Positions 53,474-62,142 of a stretch of DNA of 64,000 nt are shown piece after piece. The notes beneath the pieces were generated by a model. It did not search any database. It was not told the origin of the DNA and saw only the letters and a program-made list of their open reading frames with translations. Made by a program: the position numbers and the translations under genes. This stretch comes from JAAYVZ01 sp035384965 (GTDB lineage: Bacteria; Acidobacteriota; Thermoanaerobaculia; Thermoanaerobaculales; Thermoanaerobaculaceae), in the NCBI GenBank assembly GCA_035384965.1, contig DAOOJE010000001.1, positions 186,001 to 250,000 of the forward strand, in the 5' to 3' direction. Within the stretch, counting starts at the first letter, position 1, and each line of letters opens with the position of its first letter.

Positions 53474-54222
53474 AACATCACCTTCTGGACGAAGAACGCT
53501 TCGGCCGTGATCTTGCCGGTCGCGAGTTCTTCCGCGTCTTCCGGCGTGATACGGAACACGCCCGCCTCCTTGCCGGCCTCGTTGATGAGCAGGATCTCCA
53601 CGCGCTCGGGAAGGCGTGACACCTGGCCGGCCTGCCTGAGGTCCTGGGCGACGACGTGGTACGTCGTGGTGATGGCCTGCAGCGCCCGGCTCACCTCCTT
53701 CTTGCCGTTGACCTGGACCTCGAGGAAGAGATAGCCGGGCTGGGTGCCTTGACTGGTCCGGTAGAGGTAGAGGTGGTAGCTCTCGAGCCCTTGCTGGAAC
53801 GCCTGGTCGACGCGCTCGTCGCCGAACTTGATCTCGCGGAAGCCGACCATCGGAGTGGGGGTCGGCAGCACGTTCTGGACCGGGCCGGCCACCGCGCTCG
53901 ATCGCAGGTGCCCCACCATCTTCGCCACCGACGGGGTCGGGGTGGGGGTGGGGGGGACCTCGTTCCCGTCCACCCAGTCGAGCGGCTGGGCGCTCCCGAA
54001 GTTGCGGGCGTTCAGCTCCTCGGTTGCCTTGAGGTCGACGAGGGCGAGAGGGATCGACCGCAGTGTACCGCTGGTCGTCACGAACTCGACGTTCTTGCCC
54101 TTGATCCGGTACTTTTCCCTGGCCACTTGCCGCGTCCCGTCCTTGAGGATCAGGACGTACGCCGCGTAGGACCACGTCGACACGCACAGCACGGCGAGAG
54201 CCAGGGCAAGCGTCCTCTTCAC
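53470..54222 (-). CDS. Exported protein of unknown function with Pro-Thr linker
   Basis: A 250-residue protein with a signal peptide (MKRTLALALAVLCVSTWSYA). The N-terminal mature part (YVLILKDGTRQVAREKYRIK, then a short beta-rich segment) looks like the small domain found at the start of many exported proteins in this type of genome. A PTPTPTP linker near residues 90-97 and a second at 118-122 separate it from a C-terminal domain of about 130 residues that I do not recognise. The GTG at 54222 has GGAGG 8 bases upstream. It leads the three-gene envelope operon and is divergent from the DAHP synthase gene. Confidence 0.65.
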   Translation of the reverse strand: MKRTLALALAVLCVSTWSYAAYVLILKDGTRQVAREKYRIKGKNVEFVTTSGTLRSIPLALVDLKATEELNARNFGSAQPLDWVDGNEVPPTPTPTPSVAKMVGHLRSSAVAGPVQNVLPTPTPMVGFREIKFGDERVDQAFQQGLESYHLYLYRTSQGTQPGYLFLEVQVNGKKEVSRALQAITTTYHVVAQDLRQAGQVSRLPERVEILLINEAGKEAGVFRITPEDAEELATGKITAEAFFVQKVMF

Positions 54223-54223
54223 G

Positions 54224-54251
54224 TTGACAACCTCCTTCCCTCAGTTAGTAT
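54224..54251 (+). promoter_or_regulatory. Near-consensus sigma-70 promoter for aroF
   Basis: TTGACA (54224-54229), a 16-base spacer and TAGTAT (54246-54251) match the consensus at 10 of 12 positions, 24 bases before the aroF start codon. The spacer also contains, on the other strand, the ribosome site of the divergent gene. Confidence 0.7.
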
Positions 54252-54274
54252 AGCCTGGTTGAGGTGACGAGCCG

Positions 54275-55309
54275 ATGCTGATCGTGATGTCCGCGCAGGC
54301 CACCCCCCTCCAGATCGAGGCGGTCGCCGCGCGTGCCAGAAACGCGGGGCTGCAGGCCCATCCGGTCGGGAGCGAGCAGCAGCCGGCTCTCGCCCTGACC
54401 GGTCCGCTCGCGGCCATGGATCCGTCGGCCTTCGAGGCCATGGACGGGGTCGTCGAGGTGGTGCTCGCGAACGTGCCCTACACGCTCGCCAGCCGTGCGG
54501 TCCGCGAGGAGGACTCGGTCGTGCGGGTCGGCGGCGTCGCGGTGGGGGGGCCACACTTCGCGGTGATGGCCGGCCCCTGCGCGGTCGAGAGCCGCGAGCA
54601 GGTGCGCGCCATCGCGGCAGCGGTGCGGCGGGCCGGCGGGCACATCCTGCGCGGGGGCGCTTTCAAACCTCGCTCGTCGCCGTACTCGTTCCAGGGGCGC
54701 GGGCTCGAGGGGCTCGAAGCGTTGCGCGACGCCGGGCGCGAGTTCGGACTGCCGGTCGTCACCGAGGCCCTCGACGAGCGGTCGCTGGAACTCGTCTGCG
54801 CGCACGCCGACATGATCCAGGTCGGCTCGCGCAACATGCACAACTACGCGTTGCTCAAGGCGTGCGGGAGGTGCCACTTGCCAGTGCTGCTCAAGCGCGG
54901 CATGGGCTCGACCGTGGACGAGCTGCTGCTGGCCGCGGAGTACATCCTGGCCGAGGGCAACCAGCAGGTGGTGCTGTGCGAGCGCGGCATCCGGACGTTC
55001 GCCGACCACACGCGCTTCACCCTCGACCTCTCGGCCGTGCTGGCCGTGCAGCGGCTGTCGCACCTCCCGATCATCGTGGATCCCTCGCACGGCACCGGCA
55101 AGAGCCACAAGGTCGTGCCGATGGCCCGAGCTGCCGCGGCGGTGGGCGCCAACGGCCTGCTCATCGAGGTCCACGACAACCCGGCTCACGCCCTCTCGGA
55201 CGGACAGCAGGCGATCTTGCCCGAGGAGCTGGCGGCGCTCGTCAACCAGCTCCCGAGCGTCCTTCCCCTCACCGGAAAGGCCCTCACGAACCACGCGTCC
55301 AGCGCCTGA
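54275..55309 (+). CDS. aroF: 3-deoxy-7-phosphoheptulonate synthase (DAHP synthase), type I-beta with N-terminal regulatory domain
   Basis: The 344-residue enzyme condenses phosphoenolpyruvate and erythrose-4-phosphate, the first step of the shikimate pathway. An N-terminal ferredoxin-like domain (residues 1-75, as in the Thermotoga enzyme, where it mediates feedback inhibition) precedes the barrel. Active-site segments are MAGPCAVES, RGGAFKPRSSPYSFQG, QVGSRNMHN, VLLKRGMGST and IIVDPSHGTGK. The start MLIVMSAQAT is typical of the family. It has its own near-consensus promoter. The S55 peptidase gene follows after 13 bases, perhaps by read-through. Confidence 0.95.
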   Translation: MLIVMSAQATPLQIEAVAARARNAGLQAHPVGSEQQPALALTGPLAAMDPSAFEAMDGVVEVVLANVPYTLASRAVREEDSVVRVGGVAVGGPHFAVMAGPCAVESREQVRAIAAAVRRAGGHILRGGAFKPRSSPYSFQGRGLEGLEALRDAGREFGLPVVTEALDERSLELVCAHADMIQVGSRNMHNYALLKACGRCHLPVLLKRGMGSTVDELLLAAEYILAEGNQQVVLCERGIRTFADHTRFTLDLSAVLAVQRLSHLPIIVDPSHGTGKSHKVVPMARAAAAVGANGLLIEVHDNPAHALSDGQQAILPEELAALVNQLPSVLPLTGKALTNHASSA

Positions 55310-55322
55310 AGAGGCGCCGGGA

Positions 55323-57038
55323 ATGCTCCCTCTCGCTCTCGCGCTCGCGCTCGCCGGTCCTCCGCTCTCGATCGACCCGGCGGAGGTGCGCCCCGGGCAG
55401 CGCGGGACGTGCGTCACCGAGTGGACCGGCGGCGAGCGCCGCGAAACCCCCGTCGAGGTGGTCGGCGTCATGGACGCCACCGGGCCGGAGCGGACCACCG
55501 TGCTGGTGCGGCTGCTCGACCCCGCGCTCGAGGACGGCGGGGTGGTGGCGGGGATGAGCGGCTCCCCCGTGTGGCTGGATGGCAAGCTCCTGGGGGCGGT
55601 GGCGTACGGCTGGTCGTTCGCGCGCGAGCCGCTGGCCGGGGTGACGCCGTTCGCCGCCATGCGGGAGATCGGGGCGTTCGCACCGGGCGCACCGTTGCCC
55701 CCGCCTACCCTCGAGCAACTCGCTGCGCTCGCCGCCGGACGGCTCGATCCGCTCGAGCTGCTGCCGCGCCTGCCGGCGCCATCCGGCGGCGGCTTGCCCG
55801 TGGCTGTGGCGGGGCTGCCGGGCGGTCACGAGGGGTGGTGCGCCGCGTTGCTGGCGCGCGCCGGACTCGGGCCGGTCGGCGTGGCGGCGAGCGGCGGCGG
55901 CGGCGGGGTGCCGGAGCCTGGCGAGATGATGGCGCCCCTGCTGGTCTGGGGGGATGCGATCGTCGGTGCGGGCGGCACGGTCACGGCGCGGGACGGCGAC
56001 ACACTCTGGGCGTTCGGCCACCCGATGTTCGGGCTCGGGAGCGTCCGGCTGCCGGTGGCGAGGGCTCGCGTGCTCGCGGTGCAGCGTTCGTTCCAGAGCT
56101 CGTTCAAAGTCTTTACCGTCGGCGAGCCGTTCGGGACGCTGGTCGCCGACCGCCCTGCCGGCGTGCTCGTGCAAGTGGGCGCGCCGCCGGAAGGGTTGCC
56201 TGTGGAGGTCGAATTGCGCGACGGGGCCGGCACGGCCTGCTGGCGGTTCCGCGTCGCCGAGCACCCGCTGCTGTCGCCGCTCATGGTGACGTTCGTCGTC
56301 AACGCCAGCCTGACCGCGCGCGGCGCCGCTGCTGGCGACAGCTCGGTCCGCCTCCGGTTCCGAGGTCGCCTGGCGGACGGCCAGTCGCTCGAGATCTCGC
56401 AGTCGGCTCGCTCGGCCGACGCCCCGGCTCGCCTCGCATCGTTCGCCGGGGCGGTCACCGCCGTCCTCTGCGCCTCCGAGCTGCCTCACCCGGCACTGGC
56501 CGAGGTGAGCGTCGAAGTGTCCCGCGACGAGGTGCATGCGGGCGCCGCGATCCGGGAGGTCATCCCGGCGCGTCCGATGGTGCGGCCAGGCGAGACCCTC
56601 GCGGTCGAGGTGCGGCTCCAGCCGTACCTGGCGCCTCCCGCCAGCCAGCGCCTGCTGGTTGCCGTGCCGGAGGTGCTCGCCTCCGAGGAGGTCGACCTCG
56701 TGGTGGCCGACGGTGCGGCCTGGACCGAGTACTTGCTCAGGAGCCGCCCCGCCAACCCTTCGACCTTCGCCCAGCAGCTCGCCTCGCTGCGTCGCTTCGA
56801 ACCGTCCACCACCCTCGTGGCCGCGCTCGAGAGCCGTGAGGGCAGCCTCTCGCTGCCGGGCGGCGAGCTTGGGGCCGTACCGCCCTCGTGGGCGTGGACG
56901 GTGGGGAGCGGCCTCGGCAAGGCCGTCACCCGGCTGCCGACCTCGATTCTCTCCGTGACCCGCTGGGCGGCCCCGTACCCGCTCGAGGGAGCAGCGCGGG
57001 TCACCTTGCGTGTGCGGTCGCCCCGGAAGGTGCCATGA
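55323..57038 (+). CDS. Exported SpoIVB-type (S55) serine peptidase-like protein
   Basis: The 571-residue protein starts with a short signal sequence. It carries the S55 core: GMSGSPVWLDGKLLGAVAYG at about residues 77-96, where Ser81 aligns with the SpoIVB nucleophile, and LWAFGHPMFGLGSVRLP further on. In Bacillus, SpoIVB signals across the forespore membrane, but nothing here suggests sporulation. In Gram-negative bacteria such proteins are uncharacterised periplasmic proteins. The C-terminal 250 residues are beta-rich and unrecognised. Its stop overlaps the next gene's start (ATGA). Confidence 0.78.
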   Translation: MLPLALALALAGPPLSIDPAEVRPGQRGTCVTEWTGGERRETPVEVVGVMDATGPERTTVLVRLLDPALEDGGVVAGMSGSPVWLDGKLLGAVAYGWSFAREPLAGVTPFAAMREIGAFAPGAPLPPPTLEQLAALAAGRLDPLELLPRLPAPSGGGLPVAVAGLPGGHEGWCAALLARAGLGPVGVAASGGGGGVPEPGEMMAPLLVWGDAIVGAGGTVTARDGDTLWAFGHPMFGLGSVRLPVARARVLAVQRSFQSSFKVFTVGEPFGTLVADRPAGVLVQVGAPPEGLPVEVELRDGAGTACWRFRVAEHPLLSPLMVTFVVNASLTARGAAAGDSSVRLRFRGRLADGQSLEISQSARSADAPARLASFAGAVTAVLCASELPHPALAEVSVEVSRDEVHAGAAIREVIPARPMVRPGETLAVEVRLQPYLAPPASQRLLVAVPEVLASEEVDLVVADGAAWTEYLLRSRPANPSTFAQQLASLRRFEPSTTLVAALESREGSLSLPGGELGAVPPSWAWTVGSGLGKAVTRLPTSILSVTRWAAPYPLEGAARVTLRVRSPRKVP

Positions 57039-59110
57039 GCTCTCGTGCTGCCGTCCTGCTGTTCGTGCTCGCCGTCCCCGCCCCGGCCGCGCCGGTGCGC
57101 TTCTTCACGCTCGACACGCCGCGCGCCCTGGCCGGAGCCATCTCCCAGGGCGTCGCGGTGCTCCCCGACGGCACCCTCCAGGCGCTCCCACCCTTGCAGG
57201 TGGCCACCGAGTTCGAGGAGCCGTTGGGGCTGGCACTGGCGGTGACACCGCGCGGCGTGGCGTACGTGGGCACGGGCCACCCCGCCCGGGTGTGGAAAGT
57301 CGAGGGATCCCGGAAGTCGCTGGTCGGCGAGCCTCCCGCCGAGCAGGTCACCGGGCTGGCGCTCGACGAGACCGGGACTCTCTACGTGGCCACCGCGCTC
57401 CCGGCGTTGCTGCTGGAGATGCGGCCCGGCGCCGGGACGCTTAGCGAGGTGGCCAGGCTCGAGGGGGGGAGCATCTGGGACCTGGCGCTCTGGCGGGGCA
57501 GCTTGTGGGCGGCGGCCGGTGATCCCGGGCGGGTGCTGCGCCTCGGCCGGGCGGGGTGGGAGGTGGCGTTCACGGTTCCGGACCGCCATGCTCGCTGCCT
57601 GGAACCCGCCGGCGACGAGCTTTACGTCGGCACGTCCGGCAAGGGCCTGGTGCTGCGCTGGGGTGGCCGCGGGGCCGCCGTCGTGCTCTACGACTCTCCG
57701 TTCACCGAAGTCGCCGATCTCCAGCTCGGCAACGACGGCCTCTTGTACGCCTCCGGCCTCACCGGCGACCCCACCCTCGGCACCCCGGCCAGAGCGGACG
57801 GGGAGGCGACGGTGACCGTGAGCGAGGGCGCGTCCTCGACCCCGCAGACCGAGAAGGGACCCGCCACGTCGGAAATCGTCAAGGTCTACCCGACGGGTGC
57901 CGCCGTGCCGGTGCACCGCTTCACCAGGCAGGTGGCGGGGCCGCTCGGGTGGAGCGAGGCCGGACTCGTCGCCGGCACCACGGTGGAAGGCGAGCTCTGG
58001 CAGCTCGCGGACGGTGTCCCGGCCCGCCTCGACACCGTGGACGCCTCGGCAGTGGCGCGCATCGCCGGCACGGGAGACTGGGTCCTCACGGTCGGACCGG
58101 TGGCGCTCCTGCGCCGCCAGGGCATGCCGCGCGGCACCTTCGTCTCGCCGCCGCTCGACGCCCAGCAGCCGGCCGCCTGGGGGCTCGCCACCCTGGAGGG
58201 CCAGCTCCCGCCCGGCAAGGGGTGCCGCCAGAGTTTCCGCTCCGGCCCCACCGCCGAGCCGGGCGAGACGTGGAGCGACTGGAGCGCCCCAGCGCCGTGT
58301 GGTGAGGTGCGGGCGGAGGCGCCTCCGGCCCGCTACCTGCAGGTGCGCGTCGAGCTGGAAGCAGCAACGCGCCAGGCGCCGCGCCTCGGGAGAGTGGCGA
58401 TCGCCTACCGCCAGCTCAACTTGCCGCCGATCGTCAAGGAGCTGGTGGCACACCCGCCCGGCGAGGTCTTCCTCAAGGGACCGCCACCTTCCGAGCGGGT
58501 CGTGGAGGTGCAGCACCCCGACCTCTCGGGGATCTTCACGGTGCTCGACGAGGAGGACCAGGAGCGCCAGCAGACGCTCGGGCGCAAGTACTACCGGGTG
58601 GGGTACCAGTCGCTGTCGTGGAAGGCCGAGGATCCTAACGGCGACCCTCTCCGCTTCTCGCTCGAGATCCAGCGTCAGGGCAGCGATGCCTGGTGGCTCG
58701 TGCGCAAGGAGCTCGAAACCCTCACCCTGGCGTTCGACACCACGGCGCTCGCCGACGGCCGGTACCGCTTCCGGCTCACGGCTTCCGACGCCGCCGCCAA
58801 CCCGGACGCCCCCGCCTCGGCGCAGGCCCTCTCGAGCTGGGTCACCGTGGACACCACGCCGCCGCGCCTGCAGGTGCGCCGCGACGGCAGCGACTGGGTT
58901 TTCGAGGTGGAAGACGCGCTGTCGCCCATTGCCATCATGGAGTGGAACCGGGACGCCCAGGGCTGGCAGCGGGCGGCGTGCGAGGACGGGATGCTGGACT
59001 CGCGCCGCGAGACACTGCGGGTTCCCGCGGCGCCCGGCGTGCACGTGCTCACCGTGCGGGCCGTGGACGATCACCACAACAGCGCCGCTCTCGCGGTGGA
59101 GGAGCGATGA
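57035..59110 (+). CDS. Exported beta-propeller protein with Ig/fibronectin-like C terminus, unknown function
   Basis: The 691-residue protein has a signal peptide (MSSRAAVLLFVLAVPAPAAP) and about six propeller-type repeats between residues 50 and 380. Repeats such as TGLALDETGTLYVATALPAL and DELYVGTSGKGLVLRWGG resemble NHL or two-component-regulator propellers. C-terminal segments (SWKAEDPNGDPLRFSLEIQR and RYRFRLTASDAAANP) resemble Ig-like extracellular domains. It is translationally coupled on both sides (ATGA overlaps) to the S55 protein and to coaD. It could be a surface sensor or adhesin. Confidence 0.7.
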   Translation: MSSRAAVLLFVLAVPAPAAPVRFFTLDTPRALAGAISQGVAVLPDGTLQALPPLQVATEFEEPLGLALAVTPRGVAYVGTGHPARVWKVEGSRKSLVGEPPAEQVTGLALDETGTLYVATALPALLLEMRPGAGTLSEVARLEGGSIWDLALWRGSLWAAAGDPGRVLRLGRAGWEVAFTVPDRHARCLEPAGDELYVGTSGKGLVLRWGGRGAAVVLYDSPFTEVADLQLGNDGLLYASGLTGDPTLGTPARADGEATVTVSEGASSTPQTEKGPATSEIVKVYPTGAAVPVHRFTRQVAGPLGWSEAGLVAGTTVEGELWQLADGVPARLDTVDASAVARIAGTGDWVLTVGPVALLRRQGMPRGTFVSPPLDAQQPAAWGLATLEGQLPPGKGCRQSFRSGPTAEPGETWSDWSAPAPCGEVRAEAPPARYLQVRVELEAATRQAPRLGRVAIAYRQLNLPPIVKELVAHPPGEVFLKGPPPSERVVEVQHPDLSGIFTVLDEEDQERQQTLGRKYYRVGYQSLSWKAEDPNGDPLRFSLEIQRQGSDAWWLVRKELETLTLAFDTTALADGRYRFRLTASDAAANPDAPASAQALSSWVTVDTTPPRLQVRRDGSDWVFEVEDALSPIAIMEWNRDAQGWQRAACEDGMLDSRRETLRVPAAPGVHVLTVRAVDDHHNSAALAVEER

Positions 59111-59598
59111 GACCACACCATGCCCTGGCCGCCGTGTACCCCGGCAGCTTCGACCCCATGCACCTCGGGCACGTGGACATCATCCACCGCGCCCGGGCGG
59201 TCTTCCCCCGCGTCATCGTCGCGGTGCTGCAAAACACCGACAAGGCACCGCTGCTGCCCGTGGCGACGCGAGTGGAGCTCATCGCCAAGAGCGTCGGAGA
59301 GCTGCCAGGCGTCGAAGTGACCTCGTTTTCCGGACTGCTCGTCGACTTCATGCGGCAGTCCGGCGCCCGCGTCATCCTGCGCGGCATGAGGGCCGTCTCC
59401 GACTTCGAGTACGAGTTCCAGATCGCGCTCATGAACCGCCGGCTGTGGAGCGAGGCCGAGACGGTGTTCCTGACCCCCAACGAGGAGTTCACCTACCTCT
59501 CGTCGCGAGTCGTGAAGGAGATCTGGCAGCTCGGGGGCGACGTCTCGGGGCTGGTACCGCCGGCCGTTCACGCGGCGCTCGCGGCGCTCGCACGGTAG
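59107..59598 (+). CDS. coaD: Phosphopantetheine adenylyltransferase
   Basis: The 163-residue enzyme adenylates 4'-phosphopantetheine in coenzyme A synthesis. The nucleotidyltransferase motif is YPGSFDPMHLGHVDII. The pantetheine-site segment is ILRGMRAVSDFEYEFQIALM, and the ATP-site segment is TPNEEFTYLSSRVVKEI. Length is standard. The ATG at 59107 overlaps the stop of the propeller gene (ATGA), a surprising neighbour for a housekeeping gene. Confidence 0.96.
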   Translation: MRPHHALAAVYPGSFDPMHLGHVDIIHRARAVFPRVIVAVLQNTDKAPLLPVATRVELIAKSVGELPGVEVTSFSGLLVDFMRQSGARVILRGMRAVSDFEYEFQIALMNRRLWSEAETVFLTPNEEFTYLSSRVVKEIWQLGGDVSGLVPPAVHAALAALAR

Positions 59599-59648
59599 CG
59601 TCCCCGGCCGGCGTCTCGCCGCCCCTCGGCCGTCGCCGGGCCGCGGTG

Positions 59649-61439
59649 CTACTTCTTCTTTTTGGACTCCTTTTCGAGGTCGGTCCCGACCTTCACGATC
59701 TCGTCCTCGGCCGTCGGCTTGACCACGATCTGCACCCACACCGTCTGGTAGCCGGCAAGCTGCAGCATCGCCAGGTAGGTACCCTCCCTCGGGAACATGT
59801 AAACCTGCCCCCCGCCCATCCCGTCCCAGTCGTCCGCAGTGCCGATCCGCTGCCCGTTGATGAAGACGTCCATCTCGTCCGGAGAGCCGCGAAAGACGGC
59901 GCCCTTCTGGCACTCGAAGACCGCCGTGATCGGCGGCATGGTCGGCGTGGGGGTGGGCGGCACCGGCGTCGGCGTCGGCTCCTCGACCGCCACCACGGGA
60001 GGCGGCACCACGGTCCGTGCTGGGGACGCGGGCGGCGTTGGAGTCGGCCTCACCCACGGGGTCGGCGGCTCGGTCGGAGTGGGGACCGCCGGGACCGGCG
60101 AGGTGGCGGCCGGCCAGGTCTCGGGGGTGGCGACCACGGCGGCGACCTCTGCCGTTGGCGGGGGCTCGATCGGAACGGCGCCACCCGTCGAACTCGGTGC
60201 CCGCCGTCCTCGCAGCACGACCAGCAGCGCCGCGGCGAGCAACGCGACACCCACGAGGGCGATCACCGCCTCGGCCCGGCGGCGCGGCGCGCGGGTCGGA
60301 GCCGCGAAAGCCGGCGCACGCTCCGCAGTTGGCGGAGGCGGGACTGGCGGCGGAGGCGGGACGGGTGGACTGGCTGGCGGTCCGGCGGCCGCGGCGCTCA
60401 CCATGACGGTGGGTGCCGTCGCCCCCGGGTCGACCGGCGACCGGGCGGAGCCTGGCGTGGCGGCGGCCGGGCGCAGGCCTCCAGAGGCGGCGAGCGGTGG
60501 CGCTGCCGTCGAGCCCGGCGAGGGCGGCGGTGCGATGCCGGCGGTCCGCGCCACCGGGGGGGGTGCCGCCGTCGGCCCTGCCATGGCGACCGGAGTTGAC
60601 GCCATGACCTGGTTGATCAACGCCCGTGCCTCGGCCGCCATCGTCTGGCCGTCCGGAACGCGCTCGGAGGCGTTCTTGGCCAGGCACCGGCGAAGGAATG
60701 CCCGCACCTCCTCCGGCAGCAGCCGCGAGGGCTCGGGGGCGGCCAGCGGATCCTCGTGCAGGATCTGGTAAATCAGGGTGGTGACGGTTTCCGAGGGGAA
60801 CGGCTTGCGGCGCAGGAGCAGCTCGTAGAGCACGACCCCGAGGGAGAACAGGTCGGCCCGCCCGTCGAGCTCTTGTCCTCGCACCTGCTCCGGCGCCATG
60901 TACGCCGGGCTGCCGACGACGATGCCGGTCCGCGTCAGATTGGTCTCTTCCCCCGCTGCCTTGGCGACCCCGAAGTCGGCGACCTTCACACCGCCGTCTC
61001 TGGTCAGCATGATGTTGCCGGGCTTGATGTCCCGGTGGACGATGCCGAGGCTGTGGGCGACACCCAGCGCCTCGGCGACCCGCGCCACCAGGGTGAGCGC
61101 CTCCGGCAACGACGGGTAGTCGCCACGGGCCAGCCGCTCGGCCAGCGACTCCCCCTCGATCAGCTCCATCACCAGGTACAACGAGTCGCCTTCGCGCCCG
61201 GCGTCGTACACGGTGACGACGCCTGGATGGTTGATTCGGGCCGCCACTCGCGCCTCGCGGAGAAAGCGGGCTTCCAGCTCCTGGGACGACAGCGTGGTGC
61301 CGCCCAGGCGGGTGGCGATGACCTTGATGGCCACCGGGCGGTCGAGCGCCGGGTCCACGCCACGGTAGACCACTCCCATGGCGCCTCGACCCAGCTCCCC
61401 GGTGACGCGGTAGCGTCCGATGGTGGCGGGAAGTGTCAC
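59649..61439 (-). CDS. PknB-type serine/threonine kinase with transmembrane helix and periplasmic PEGA-like domain
   Basis: The 596-residue protein has an intact kinase domain (residues about 8-270): GRGAMGVVYRG, VAIKVIA, catalytic loop IVHRDIKPGNIML, VADFGVAKA and MAPEQVRG. A Pro/Ala-rich juxtamembrane stretch leads to one membrane helix (VIALVGVALLAAALLVVL, near residue 390). It is followed by a Pro/Thr-rich periplasmic linker and a beta-rich domain (DVFINGQRIGTADDWDGMGG) resembling PEGA domains, ending in a lysine run. It probably senses an envelope signal. The GTG start follows the zinc-ribbon gene by 10 bases, so co-transcription with the three small upstream genes is likely. Confidence 0.9.
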   Translation of the reverse strand: MTLPATIGRYRVTGELGRGAMGVVYRGVDPALDRPVAIKVIATRLGGTTLSSQELEARFLREARVAARINHPGVVTVYDAGREGDSLYLVMELIEGESLAERLARGDYPSLPEALTLVARVAEALGVAHSLGIVHRDIKPGNIMLTRDGGVKVADFGVAKAAGEETNLTRTGIVVGSPAYMAPEQVRGQELDGRADLFSLGVVLYELLLRRKPFPSETVTTLIYQILHEDPLAAPEPSRLLPEEVRAFLRRCLAKNASERVPDGQTMAAEARALINQVMASTPVAMAGPTAAPPPVARTAGIAPPPSPGSTAAPPLAASGGLRPAAATPGSARSPVDPGATAPTVMVSAAAAGPPASPPVPPPPPVPPPPTAERAPAFAAPTRAPRRRAEAVIALVGVALLAAALLVVLRGRRAPSSTGGAVPIEPPPTAEVAAVVATPETWPAATSPVPAVPTPTEPPTPWVRPTPTPPASPARTVVPPPVVAVEEPTPTPVPPTPTPTMPPITAVFECQKGAVFRGSPDEMDVFINGQRIGTADDWDGMGGGQVYMFPREGTYLAMLQLAGYQTVWVQIVVKPTAEDEIVKVGTDLEKESKKKK

Positions 61440-61449
61440 GCAGTGCTCC

Positions 61450-61809
61450 TCAGTCCCGTGTCTCGTCCGGTTCGGCCTCGCTCACCGCCGCATCGCCCTG
61501 CTCTGCGGCCGCGAGCAGTTGCCGGGCGGCCTCAAGCTGGTGCGGCTCGACCGCGAGCGCGACCGCCGCGGCGCCGGGCAGCACCTCGTGGTGACCAGGA
61601 TCGGGATCCCGCAACTCGGCCTCGATCCCCGCGCCTTGCAGGTAACCCTGGGCGAGCTCGGCCGCCTCCCGGCTCGGGAAGACCCCGGCCTCGACCCAGG
61701 CGGGGCCGGCCTCGGCCGGTGGAAGGGACGCCACGAGCTCCCCCTGGCAGTCCGTGCAGCGCTCGATCCCCTCGCGGTACTCGATCCCACACTCCACACA
61801 CCATGGCAT
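61450..61809 (-). CDS. Zinc-ribbon plus DUF2007-like signalling protein
   Basis: A 119-residue protein with an N-terminal zinc ribbon (CVECGIEYREGIERCTDCQG) followed by a small domain (AGVFPSREAAELAQGYLQGA, then GIEAELRDPD) resembling DUF2007, a putative signal-transducing domain. It is probably cytoplasmic. The ATG at 61809 places the ribbon at residue 4; the longer frame from 61839 has no better start. It sits just upstream of the kinase gene, which makes it a candidate partner or substrate. Confidence 0.7.
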   Translation of the reverse strand: MPWCVECGIEYREGIERCTDCQGELVASLPPAEAGPAWVEAGVFPSREAAELAQGYLQGAGIEAELRDPDPGHHEVLPGAAAVALAVEPHQLEAARQLLAAAEQGDAAVSEAEPDETRD

Positions 61810-61828
61810 GGGCGCCCCCTTTCGAGGA

Positions 61829-62140
61829 TCAGAACTCAAACACCTCGCCCTCGAAGACGTCCGAGAGCTGGCGCATCACGGCCGTCGTCACCGCTGCCGA
61901 GGCCCCGGCGACGATGGCCGATCCCCGCGACCGTCCGAGCAAGAACCCGATGGCGGCAGCGGCTCCCACCGCCAGCAGCGGGTGGCGGCGGACCACGTCG
62001 CGCCAGTCGATCTCACCCGGTATGACCTTGTCGAGCAAGTAATCGGCATTCAGCTTGGAGCGGCCTTCCGAGGCCGCGGCCGCTCCGGCGTCGGGCCGGG
62101 GCTCCGCCGCCCGCTCGTCGAGCTCCTCTTCCCCGGTCAT
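61829..62140 (-). CDS. Small membrane protein, unknown
   Basis: A 103-residue protein with an acidic N terminus (MTGEEELDERAAE) and one or two hydrophobic segments (HPLLAVGAAAAIGFLLG and AIVAGASAAVTTAVM). WRDVVRRHPLLAVGAAAAIGFL resembles the membrane-anchor end of DUF883/YtxH-like proteins. The ATG at 62140 lies 2 bases after the stop of the upstream coiled-coil gene. The two are probably coexpressed and may form one membrane-associated stress complex. Confidence 0.6.
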   Translation of the reverse strand: MTGEEELDERAAEPRPDAGAAAASEGRSKLNADYLLDKVIPGEIDWRDVVRRHPLLAVGAAAAIGFLLGRSRGSAIVAGASAAVTTAVMRQLSDVFEGEVFEF

Positions 62141-62142
62141 GA

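Noticed and set aside
53920..53960. GT-rich simple repeats here and at about 59935-60065, considered as satellite or phase-variable tracts
   Set aside because: They encode in-frame Pro-Thr linkers of exported proteins, with irregular units and no sign of variable copy number.
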